IMG/VR virus record: IMGVR_UViG_3300020156_000445
Location: 1 to 53,512 of that record
Origin: a virus
DNA length: 53,512 bases
Direction: 5' to 3' (one strand)
The position numbers were made by a program, and so were the translations under genes. The notes below the pieces were generated by a model. It was not told the origin of the DNA, did no database searches, and saw only the letters and a program-made list of their open reading frames with translations. Shown here one piece after another: positions 47,585 to 53,512 of this stretch. The stretch's first letter is position 1; each line of letters begins with the position of its first letter.

Positions 47585-48222
47585 CAGGCGGCAGCGGCGT
47601 TGGAGTGCTCCAGCCCGTAGGCCAGCACTTCGGCGATTGCAGGATGCGCGAGGATGCGGCGAACCAGCGGCCCGGCGCTGGGCTTCACGAGCCGCACGAG
47701 GTCCGGCAGCACGTCCGTGGCGGCGTTGCGTTCCGCCTCTTCGTCGTCCAGATCGAACCGCGCCACCGCAACCACCTTGGCGAACACGCCGAAGATGGAC
47801 GTCGCCTCAGCCGCGCACAGGCGGTTCAGGTGGTCGCCGGCGCGGTCGCACGCTTCATCCACGCGGCGCCACGCCGCCACGATCTCCGGGTGCTCTCGGT
47901 CGGCGACGTCGCCCAGGCGTACCCACATGGCTTGCAGCTCCACGTTCAGCCGATCCACCTCCGCCACTCCATCCAGCCAGTCGAGACAGGCGCGGAGCAA
48001 GATCGTGTCGGGCTCGATGCACGCGACGGCGTGCGCCTCGGTGTCGAATGCCGCCAGCGCGTCGCTGAACGGGTCAGCGGCGGCGGAGGGCGCACCAGCG
48101 GCAGCCAGGGCAACGACGCCAGCGCCGGCCATCAAGGCGCGCCGTGACAGGCGGGCGCCGCTGTCGGCCATGTGTTGGATTTGCCCCCCGCTGGGGGGTG
48201 CGGTATTGTCCGGCTCGATCAT
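47584..48222 (-). CDS. Tat-exported hypothetical protein
   Basis: This 212-residue protein has a twin-arginine-like signal: RLSRRALMAGAGVVALAAAG and a cleavage region APSAAA near 50. The mature part is helical, with two cysteines and no metal-binding motif I can see (AVACIEPDTILLRACLDWLD, VDEACDRAGDHLNRLCAAEA). Export through Tat means folding in the cytoplasm, possibly with a cofactor. It heads the leftward operon. The 394-bp gap upstream contains its promoter. A phage gene with a Tat signal is unusual. Confidence 0.6.
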   Translation of the reverse strand: MIEPDNTAPPSGGQIQHMADSGARLSRRALMAGAGVVALAAAGAPSAAADPFSDALAAFDTEAHAVACIEPDTILLRACLDWLDGVAEVDRLNVELQAMWVRLGDVADREHPEIVAAWRRVDEACDRAGDHLNRLCAAEATSIFGVFAKVVAVARFDLDDEEAERNAATDVLPDLVRLVKPSAGPLVRRILAHPAIAEVLAYGLEHSNAAAA

Positions 48223-48616
48223 CGCTGAGGCCTCACCTAGTGGTTGATCGCCGGCCGGTCGGGGAGGTCGAGACCCCGGCCGGCCAACTCATTTCAGCAG
48301 CGCATCGGGGTCGAGCCGATCCGCCACGTTCGCGGAAAGCCTGAGCTTTGCCGCAACCCTTACGATCTCAGAAGAGAAATCTTAATGAATTGCTTAAGCC
48401 CTGAGGTTGTGCGGAGGTGCGACAGTTTGAAACGGTCGCTGCTGATAGGTTTCGTGCACTGACGTGTCATATCTGGATATGCGTTTTGCATGTGCGAATG
48501 CGTGCTATGTTCTTATCGTGTGCTTCGGGAACTACCATCATATGCACTTTGACTGGCGTTTTTTGTAGTGCATTTGCTCGTATGGTGCTTGAACTGCCCC
48601 AGTTGAAGAGCAGTCC
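48223..48616. other. Non-coding gap with leader hairpin
   Basis: This 394-bp stretch has no supported gene. GGCCGG...CGGGG and CCCCGGCCGGCC form a hairpin at about 48252-48285 just upstream of the Tat-protein gene, in its probable leader. The stretch 48330-48560 is AT-rich and should hold the leftward promoter. Confidence 0.4.
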
Positions 48617-49015
48617 TCAGCAATGGCGTCGATCAGGCGCCGGCGCGCCGCCTTCGTTCTCCCATCCGTCGGTGTCGGTGGCGTACCGCTGGCGAACCTG
48701 GGCGATGATCTCCGGCGGGCCGACGTGGATGATGGCGGCCAGCTGGTCCTGCGCCGCAGCCAGCGCGCGTTCGGCAGCCATGCGTGGCGCCTCGGGCGTT
48801 CCGTCGACGTGCATCCGGATGACGAGGTGGTTGAGCCGGTCAACCTCGTTCTGAGCCTGCCGGATTGCCTCCAGGTGGCGGCGCAGCTCGGCAGCCTCGA
48901 TGCGCATCTCGGCCATCTGGCGGTCGTGGAAGGCCGCGCTGACGACGGCTTCGGCGTCGGCGCCGGCAAGGCTGAGGCGTTCGCGGCCGTGGGGCGCGTT
49001 GCGGGGCTGTGGCAT
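48617..49015 (-). CDS. Hypothetical protein divergent from the XRE regulator
   Basis: This 132-residue protein is rich in Ala/Arg/Glu/Gln, with a long helix or coiled coil at about 30-95 (AELRRHLEAIRQAQNEVDRL, AAERALAAAQDQLAAIIHVG). It has no known family. It is transcribed away from the XRE gene at 49096 across an 80-bp shared control region, a classic regulator-target layout, and is probably controlled by that regulator. Confidence 0.55.
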   Translation of the reverse strand: MPQPRNAPHGRERLSLAGADAEAVVSAAFHDRQMAEMRIEAAELRRHLEAIRQAQNEVDRLNHLVIRMHVDGTPEAPRMAAERALAAAQDQLAAIIHVGPPEIIAQVRQRYATDTDGWENEGGAPAPDRRHC

Positions 49016-49047
49016 GGGACGCCTGTGGGTGTTGCTATTGGAGTATG

Positions 49048-49112
49048 ATTACCCTTATGATGTAGCGCATTCGGTTTTGGAAGGCAACCATAAAGATGAA
49101 CAATTACCCTAA
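49048..49112. promoter_or_regulatory. Repeated ATTACCCT sites around the XRE gene start
   Basis: ATTACCCTTA (49048-49057) and ATTACCCTAA (49103-49112) lie on either side of the XRE start; the second continues into AGGGGAAATT and is partly palindromic. These are candidate autoregulatory sites in the divergent 48617/49096 control region. Confidence 0.4.
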
Positions 49113-49374
49113 AGGGGAAATTACGCCATTCCTGTGCCGGCTTGGGCGCGAAGCGGCGGGCTGGTCACAGCAGCAGCTTGCCGAAGCAGTGCGCGTGACG
49201 AAGAAGACCATCGCGAGTTTCGAGACGGGGAGAACCAATCCCCAGCGCCGGACACTTGAGGACATCCAGACTGCGCTAGAGGCCCAAGGTGTCGAGTTCA
49301 TCCCCGCCGGCGCCTATCAGGGCGAGGGCGGGCCGGGCGTGCGGCTGCGGGCCGCGCCTTCCGCCGAATCGTAG
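49096..49374 (+). CDS. XRE-family helix-turn-helix regulator
   Basis: This 92-residue protein has an HTH_3 domain at about 14-65: REAAGWSQQQLAEAVRVTKK and then TIASFETGRTNPQRRTLEDI, with the standard Q-L-A and I-x-x-x-E-T-G-R positions. The C-terminal 25 residues are Gly/Ala/Glu-rich, without a cleavage or dimerisation domain of LexA type. It could be a Cro-like or small CI-like repressor of this phage. It is the only XRE protein in the element, which makes it the best candidate target of the antirepressor. It is divergent from 48617-49015. Confidence 0.8.
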   Translation: MNNYPKGEITPFLCRLGREAAGWSQQQLAEAVRVTKKTIASFETGRTNPQRRTLEDIQTALEAQGVEFIPAGAYQGEGGPGVRLRAAPSAES

Positions 49375-49439
49375 CGTAGAAGGGGCATTGTTGCGTCGGC
49401 ATCCTCGCCTTCGGTGGCATCCATGCCGGAGAGGGCAGA

Positions 49440-49793
49440 ATGCGCGAGCGGCATTCCGATAGCGGTCCCCGTGCGGGACGCGTCCCACGCACCGATCCGG
49501 AACTCGCCGCGCTGCTGCCGGACGGCCCGTCGATCACCGTGAAGCAGGCGGCGTCCCTGCTCAGCATCGACATCAGTTCCGTCTACAAGGCGGTGCACCG
49601 CGGCGAGCTGCGCGGGCACAGGGTGGGGAAACGCGCGGTGCGGATCTACCTGAACTCCGTCGACGCCTACAGGCAGGCGAGGGAGATCCACCCGCCAGCG
49701 CCGACGCCGGCGCCTACGCGGCGTGCAAGTGCTCGGCAGCCGTCCGCGGCGCACCTGGAAGCCGTCAGGTTCTTGGATAGCCTCGGGGCATGA
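49440..49793 (+). CDS. Excisionase-type HTH protein 1 of the right arm
   Basis: This 117-residue protein has an HTH_17-type domain at about 32-75: ITVKQAASLLSIDISSVYKA then VHRGELRGHRVGKRAVRIYL. A Pro/Arg-rich tail follows, ending in a short helix (HLEAVRFLDSLGA). It may bind DNA as an architectural or regulatory factor. The stop overlaps the next gene by 4 nt. It lies about 65 bp after the XRE gene and may share its transcript. Confidence 0.7.
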   Translation: MRERHSDSGPRAGRVPRTDPELAALLPDGPSITVKQAASLLSIDISSVYKAVHRGELRGHRVGKRAVRIYLNSVDAYRQAREIHPPAPTPAPTRRASARQPSAAHLEAVRFLDSLGA

Positions 49794-50218
49794 TAGATCG
49801 ACATACCGGGAGTGGATTTGTGGGTGTGAGCGCTGGCGTGGCGGATAGCGGCGAAGCGGCCGCCCTGTGCCTCGACGTTGCCCGCGCCACGGTGCGTCGC
49901 AGTGTCGGCGACGCGCCGCCGTTGGTGCAGACCATCGGCGAGGATCTGGCCGAAGTGCTCGCTCAGGAACTGGCGGCCCGGCTTGCCGCCGTGATGCCGG
50001 CAGCGTTGGTCCGCTCGATCGGCGAAGACCTGCTGGAGGGCGCCGACGCCATTGCCGAATTCATCTACGGCGATCCCGGCGACAGGCGGAAAGTCTACCA
50101 CCTCGTTCAGCACGGCCGCTTCCCGGCCTTTCGCATGGGCGCCACCGTGTGCGCTCGGAAGTCGACCATCCTCGCGTGGATCAAGCAGCAGGAGGGTGGT
50201 GGCTTGAACCACCAATGA
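49790..50218 (+). CDS. HTH protein 2 of the right arm
   Basis: This 142-residue protein has Ala/Leu-rich helices in the first 85 residues (QTIGEDLAEVLAQELAARLA, MPAALVRSIGEDLLEGADAI), including the repeated unit SIGEDL/TIGEDL. Its C-terminal HTH_17-like domain reads YGDPGDRRKVYHLVQHGRFP then FRMGATVCARKSTILAWIK. It is coupled to the preceding HTH gene by a 4-nt overlap. It is a possible partner or second regulator. Confidence 0.65.
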   Translation: MIDRHTGSGFVGVSAGVADSGEAAALCLDVARATVRRSVGDAPPLVQTIGEDLAEVLAQELAARLAAVMPAALVRSIGEDLLEGADAIAEFIYGDPGDRRKVYHLVQHGRFPAFRMGATVCARKSTILAWIKQQEGGGLNHQ

Positions 50219-50365
50219 CGGGCTCCATACCGGTGCCACGAGAAAACTCTTCTGCGAAAGTGCGGCCTTTTGGATTCCCTGCGATCATATGTCTCTTAAT
50301 TGTCGACAACGCGAAGATACCTTTCTACCATAGGGCGAAGCGCCTGTTCGAAAATGGAGGGATCG

Positions 50366-50761
50366 ATGCGTGGCTTCCCGAGATATCTCGCTCCGACGGT
50401 GCTTCTTGGTTTGATCATTGGGGGCTGCGCACAAGGGCACGTCCAGTGGGTCCGTGCATCTTGGTCAACTGTCCCTGTCGAGGCCGCTAACGCGCGGTGC
50501 CAGTACGAGACTACGGCCCTCTCCCCACTTCAGGGAGGCGGGCTCCTCTACCAGATCGCCGCGCAGAATAACCTATTCACACGATGCATGGCAGCGCAGG
50601 GTTGGAACCAAGTATTCGTGCCCGCGGCGGCATCTGGTCAGGTGTTCCGCGCGGCAGACCCAGCTCCAACTTCCACGGCGACGAACTGCTCCTACTCGGG
50701 TGGCAGGACCTGGGCGTCTGCCGAATGGTGCAAGAATGGGCTCGGTGGATCACCGGACTGA
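50366..50761 (+). CDS. Lipoprotein, hypothetical
   Basis: This 131-residue protein has a signal peptide and lipobox (RGFPRYLAPTVLLGLIIGGC, Cys at about 21). The mature part has Cys residues near 46, 73 and 107 and is Ala/Ser-rich. GGAGGG stands 5-10 nt before ATG 50366, which decides the start over longer in-frame forms. It is probably anchored in the outer membrane of the lysogen, where a role in superinfection exclusion would be typical, but no homology shows this. The GC content is slightly lower than in the flanks. Confidence 0.6.
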   Translation: MRGFPRYLAPTVLLGLIIGGCAQGHVQWVRASWSTVPVEAANARCQYETTALSPLQGGGLLYQIAAQNNLFTRCMAAQGWNQVFVPAAASGQVFRAADPAPTSTATNCSYSGGRTWASAEWCKNGLGGSPD

Positions 50762-50839
50762 CCGATGCGGACTTCGTGACCGGCTGAACCGTGACCGCGC
50801 GCTGGATCTGGGGGGCGGTGCCGCCGCTGTGAGGCAAGA

Positions 50840-51223
50840 ATGACCAATCAGGCTAATCTGCGTGGCCCCGGTGCAGCGGCGGGGCAGAAGTCCAGCACCT
50901 CGCCTGGTGGTCAGCCGCAGCTTTCGCCGGACGATCTACTGCGGGCGCTCGCCGCCCTCCTCGCGCCGTTGCTTCAGCCGCTGGCGCAAACGTCAGCGGC
51001 CGAAGCGGACGAGCCGAAGGCGCCGCCTGAACCATCCATCCAGAAACAGGCCTTCACGGTGACGTCGTTCTGCAAGGCGCACGAGATCAGCACTCCGACC
51101 TACTACCGCCTCCGGAGGGAGGGAAAGGGACCGCGGGAAATGCGAGTCGGCTCGGATATCCGGATCAGCGTCGAAGCGGCGGCGGACTGGCGGCGCGCGC
51201 GCGAGGAAGATGGGAGGTCATGA
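50840..51223 (+). CDS. HTH protein 3 of the right arm
   Basis: This 127-residue protein has an Ala/Pro/Gln-rich first half with a helical stretch DLLRALAALLAPLLQPLAQT and a C-terminal MerR/HTH_17-like domain: FTVTSFCKAHEISTPTYYRL then REGKGPREMRVGSDIRISVE. The domain is of the kind in small plasmid and phage regulators. AGGCAAG precedes it. It is rightward and convergent with the HTH/integrase remnant pair that follows. Confidence 0.7.
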   Translation: MTNQANLRGPGAAAGQKSSTSPGGQPQLSPDDLLRALAALLAPLLQPLAQTSAAEADEPKAPPEPSIQKQAFTVTSFCKAHEISTPTYYRLRREGKGPREMRVGSDIRISVEAAADWRRAREEDGRS

Positions 51224-51228
51224 GCGGC

Positions 51229-51585
51229 TCATCCGGAGCCAGAGGAGGATACGACCTTCGCCTTCGGAGGGCAGCGCTCTACTCTGCCGCCTCGCCCGTC
51301 CGGAACACCGGCGCAGTTCTGCGCGCATGATCCTGGGCGGCGGGCAAGCGCGAATCTCAGGAAGTCTCGTCCCGACTTCGCCGGCCATTTATCCCAGATG
51401 ACCCGCTCGGTAAGGGCCCTGCGGGCCGCCTGAAAGTCCCTCGTGCCTGTCGAATGACGGCGGATTTGGCGGCTGGATCGGTCGTACCGTGACCGATACC
51501 AGATCCCCGATTGCCGTCCTGGCTTTTGCTCAAACCAGCAGTCTTGGAAAAAGCCGGGCTTTCCTGAGTGGTCTGGTGCGGACAT
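51229..51585 (-). pseudogene. Truncated integrase N-terminus
   Basis: This 118-residue open frame contains SGIWYRSRYDRSSRQIRRHS then TGTRDFQAARRALTERVIWD. This is the beta-strand and helix pattern of an integrase arm-binding domain (W/Y-R-Y-x-R...R-x-S-x-G-T-x-D-x-x-x-A-x-x). After about residue 70 the resemblance is lost and no core-binding or catalytic domain follows. It overlaps the tail of the upstream HTH gene in another frame. It is a remnant of a third-party integrase that once followed an HTH excisionase. Confidence 0.5.
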
Positions 51586-51764
51586 GCGTCAACCGTCTGG
51601 CTGTTGATGAACGCCATGATTTGTGCCGGAGTATGGTAGATCCGCTTCAGGATTTGAATATATCCTATGCGCCCGGCTCGGCGAAGATTGCGTAAAGAGC
51701 TAAGTGAAATGCGCAACTCTTCAGCTGTTTCTGCCTCCGTGAGCATCATCGGGGCTATATTCAT
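51357..51764 (-). CDS. HTH/excisionase-like protein 4 with degraded tail
   Basis: This 135-residue protein has an HTH_17-type domain in the first 60 residues: LTEAETAEELRISLSSLRNL then RRAGRIGYIQILKRIYHTPA and QIMAFINSQ. From about residue 60 the sequence overlaps the integrase remnant in another frame and has no family resemblance. The natural stop may have been lost. This is the usual order of an excisionase followed by an integrase in small genomic islands. The domain itself looks intact. Confidence 0.6.
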   Translation of the reverse strand: MNIAPMMLTEAETAEELRISLSSLRNLRRAGRIGYIQILKRIYHTPAQIMAFINSQTVDACPHQTTQESPAFSKTAGLSKSQDGNRGSGIGHGTTDPAAKSAVIRQARGTFRRPAGPLPSGSSGINGRRSRDETS

Positions 51765-51945
51765 TTTGTGAAGCTCGTTACGTTACACGATGACTGCTAT
51801 CATAGAATTCCCGATCTATCTATTCCATTTTGAAGTGCTCCGTCCTACTGCTTGCCATGGGGTAAATCTGTCGGCTGAGACATCGGCTCAATTTTGAGCG
51901 CATGTTCGGGGCCGCTGGGCCGGCCGGGACATCAACCCTATTTTG

Positions 51946-52122
51946 GGGGCATGATAGATCCCCAGATCTGGGTAGCTATCCAAATCTGGACAGCTATTCG
52001 CGGCTGGCAGCCCGGCCAGCTGGAACACCGGTCCAGATCTGGACGCATGTACGGGGCCGCGCGGCTGGGGCATCACCTCAATTTCGAGGGCATGATAGAT
52101 CCCCAGATCTGGGAAGCTATCC
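51946..52122. repeat. 141-bp tandem duplication with CCAGATCTGG palindromes
   Basis: The segment around 51946-51981 recurs at 52087-52122 with only three differences, an offset of 141 bp. Each copy holds CCCAGATCTGGG (51961-51972, 52102-52113). Between them lie TCCAAATCTGGA (51979-51990) and TCCAGATCTGGA (52032-52043). Four copies of one 12-bp dyad in 153 bp suggest a protein-binding array. A degenerate upstream half-repeat begins near 51881. Confidence 0.65.
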
Positions 52123-52431
52123 ACGGCCGGCAGAGATTCCCGTGCACCGCAGCAGGTGCCCTGGAATCCCAAGGGGCCAGCGCCCGACGTCACCGGGGTA
52201 TCCCGGCGACCCGATCGCGGCGGCCGGGGTTCATGGGAAACCCCATAGACCCGCTGGCGGAATTTCGCGTTACGCACGACGTGTAACGCGCCGTAGATCA
52301 TGGGGCGGCTGCGGGCCTGCGCCGCCTCGGCAGGACGGGGATGCGCGACGTATGCCGGTGACAGGGTGACGATTCGACGCGCTAACCTGCCCGTCTACGA
52401 ACGCTCGTGTTCGCCTTCGTTCGGATGGAAA

Positions 52432-52454
52432 CTGTGGGACGTTGTGTGGGACGC
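52432..52454 (+). repeat. Right integrase arm-type repeats
   Basis: CTGTGGGACGT (52432-52442) and GTGTGGGACGC (52444-52454) are 12 bp apart and in the same orientation as the left pair. They lie 55-77 bp from the attR core. With the left pair they form the two arms expected for a P4-type integrase. Confidence 0.7.
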
Positions 52455-52508
52455 CACCAGAACGCCAAGCTGAAAACCTATATATCTCAATGCTTTAAGC
52501 GGCAAAGG

Positions 52509-52522
52509 TGGCGGATGGGGTG
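52509..52522. repeat. attR: tRNA-Ser 3' end
   Basis: TGGCGGATGGGGTG is identical to 6883-6896. Here it belongs to the intact tRNA gene, so the phage lies on the 3' side of the tRNA and the tRNA remains whole. Confidence 0.85.
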
Positions 52523-52598
52523 GGATTCGAACCCACGGTAGGCTCGCACCTACGGCGGTTTTCAAGACCGCTGCCTTAAACCACTCGGCCACCCATCC
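52509..52598 (-). tRNA. tRNA-Ser (anticodon TGA)
   Basis: This is a 90-nt gene on the minus strand. The acceptor stem GGATGGG pairs with CCCATCC, followed by discriminator G and encoded CCA (52511-52509). The anticodon loop CTTGAAA gives TGA, reading UCA codons. A long variable arm typical of tRNA-Ser follows, and the T-arm has GGTTCGAATCC. Its 3' end is the attachment core of the prophage. It lies 95 bp upstream of the stop codon of the HD-GYP gene. Confidence 0.96.
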
Positions 52599-52693
52599 AT
52601 ACCGGTTCGACGCACGGCGCCGGTCCGGCTTGATAGTCCGGCGCGTCTGCGGGGGTCAAGAGGCGGCGTGACGGCGGGCCGGAATCGCAAGCC

Positions 52694-53512
52694 CTAGAAT
52701 CGGAAGCCCTCGTCGAGCAGCGCCAGGCAGGCGTCCGTCGCCTCGGCGTCCAGTTTGGCGCCGCGCAGGCGGCGCAGCTCCTCGCACGCCGCGTCCAGGC
52801 CCTTGGCCGGGCGGTAGGGGCGGTGCGAGGTGATGGCCTCCACCACGTCGGCCACGGCGACGATCCGCGCCTCCTGGCTGATCGCTTGGCCGGACAGGCC
52901 GTGCGGGTAGCCGGAACCGTCCATGCGCTCGTGATGCTCCAGCACGATGCGGTGGATGGCGTCGTCGAACTCCACGCGCTTCACGATGTCGTGGCCGTAC
53001 ACCGTGTGCAGTTTGATCAGCTCGAACTCCTGCGGCTCCAGCCGGCCGGGCTTGGACAGCAGCTCCGCCGGGATGCCGATCTTGCCGATGTCGTGCATCA
53101 GGGCTCCTAAGCGGATGCTCTCGGCCCGCTCCTCGCTCAGGCCCAGGCGCCGGGCGATGGCGGCGGAGAGCAGGGCGACGCGGGCCTGATGGCCGGCGGT
53201 GTAGGGATCGCGCCGCTCGATGGCGCGGCCCAGCGCCTCGGCCGTCTGGTCGAGCGCGGAGCGCGCGCCGATCAGCGCGTCCAGGCGCCCCTGCTCGGCC
53301 CGGTCGCGGCGGCGGAACTCGCGGCGCAGCAGCAGCCACAGCGCCCCCGACGTGATCAGCACGTAGGTCAGGCCCTTGCCCAGCTCGAAGGCGTAGTGCC
53401 CTTCCAGATCGGCGCCGAACAGGGCGACGGCGAGGCGGTTGCCGGCCAGGATCCACACCGTGCCGAACGCCGCGTAGAGAACCGAGATGGAAAGCGCCGA
53501 CAACGGCCGCAT
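52694..53512 (-). CDS. HD-GYP domain phosphodiesterase, membrane-bound (host gene)
   Basis: This protein of 272 residues or more begins with two membrane segments (about 6-30 and 47-64) and then a short helical linker. The HD-GYP domain follows: HQARVALLSAAIARRLGLSE, LGALMHDIGKIGIP near 138-151 with the catalytic His-Asp, HTVYGHDIVK, HHERMDGSGYPHGL near 206-219, and ARIVAVADVVEAITSHRPYR. All HD and GYP residues are present, so it should hydrolyse cyclic di-GMP. The domain is close to full length, but the window ends at a possible start codon, so the true N-terminus may lie further upstream. This is host DNA outside the prophage. Confidence 0.92.
   Translation of the reverse strand: MRPLSALSISVLYAAFGTVWILAGNRLAVALFGADLEGHYAFELGKGLTYVLITSGALWLLLRREFRRRDRAEQGRLDALIGARSALDQTAEALGRAIERRDPYTAGHQARVALLSAAIARRLGLSEERAESIRLGALMHDIGKIGIPAELLSKPGRLEPQEFELIKLHTVYGHDIVKRVEFDDAIHRIVLEHHERMDGSGYPHGLSGQAISQEARIVAVADVVEAITSHRPYRPAKGLDAACEELRRLRGAKLDAEATDACLALLDEGFRF

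Larger units (their letters stand above)
51765..52508. other. Non-coding right end of the prophage
   Basis: This 744-bp stretch has no gene I can support. A leftward 137-residue frame at 51888-52301 is made of the tandem repeats. The stretch contains CGTTACACG copies (51781, and inverted at 52280), a 141-bp tandem duplication with palindromes (51946-52122) and the right arm repeats at 52432-52454. Confidence 0.6.
6883..52522. mobile_element. 45.6-kb prophage with lambda-type head and Mu-type contractile tail
   Basis: The element is bounded by the 14-bp tRNA-Ser repeat and by matched pairs of integrase arm-like repeats. Gene order is integrase, regulation/excision, replication, packaging, head, contractile tail, fibres, lysis, then antirepressor and accessory genes. 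Every expected structural gene from terminase to tail assembly protein is present and open, and most are coupled by 1-4 nt overlaps. No transposase or Mu-type B gene is present, so despite the Mu-like tail it integrates by site-specific recombination. It looks intact enough to be inducible. Confidence 0.9.

Noticed and set aside
51900-52130. Possible CRISPR-like array
   Set aside because: There are only two copies of a 141-bp unit with internal palindromes, no uniform repeat-spacer pattern and no cas genes.
51888-52301. 137-codon leftward frame across the 141-bp duplication
   Set aside because: The protein is made of the DNA repeat, with no ribosome site; the palindromes explain the sequence better.

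Overview
The window is high-GC DNA of alphaproteobacterial type. An Azospirillum-like or other Rhodospirillales host is my best guess. The guess rests on composition, on a GAAC-N7-GAAC LexA-type box and on the flavour of the small accessory proteins, not on any marker gene. Almost all of the window is integrated phage DNA lying to the left of a tRNA-Ser(UGA) gene at 52509-52598. Beyond the tRNA, host DNA resumes with an HD-GYP cyclic-di-GMP phosphodiesterase.

Region 1 (1-6882) is the right end of a second integrated element, read leftward. It holds a large podovirus-type internal virion protein, a small gene upstream of it, a BRO-N antirepressor, a tyrosine integrase, a small unknown gene, a degraded two-module antirepressor and a second, unrelated integrase (DUF6538 type). 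That last integrase starts about 100 bp from a 14-bp copy of the tRNA-Ser 3' end. Three copies of a GGTGCAGTSACTGCACC-type palindrome look like repressor sites of this element.

Region 2 (6883-52522) is a 45.6-kb temperate phage bounded by a 14-bp direct repeat of the tRNA-Ser 3' end. Pairs of 11-bp repeats (GTGTGGGACGC type, 12-bp period) lie inside each end and look like integrase arm sites. From left to right it carries: a P4-type integrase; an AT-richer unknown gene; an excisionase-like HTH gene; a replication module (an initiator containing 11-bp-phased ACGCGT iterons, and a DnaB-type helicase); a non-coding segment with three hairpin terminators that resembles a late leader; a candidate packaging site; lambda-type head genes (TerS, TerL, gpW, portal, S49 protease, scaffold, decoration protein, major capsid protein, joining proteins); Mu-type contractile tail genes (DUF2635, sheath, tube, frameshifted chaperone, tape measure with a muralytic domain, gp43-gp48 equivalents); a beta-helix tailspike; a glycine-rich fibre; an assembly protein; and a lysis cassette. 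It is therefore a mosaic: a lambda-like head on a Mu-like contractile tail, with no transposition genes.

Region 3 (40.2-52.5 kb, still inside the phage) is the control and accessory arm. A DnaA-box cluster, a LexA-type box and a promoter precede a P63C-type antirepressor, which suggests SOS-triggered induction. Next come secreted or lipidated small proteins, a GNAT-like protein, a leftward three-gene operon (Tat-exported protein, acidic protein, PAS-like protein), an XRE regulator and a run of four small HTH/excisionase-like proteins. Last are the remnant of another integrase and a non-coding 141-bp tandem duplication carrying CCAGATCTGG palindromes, just before the right attachment site.
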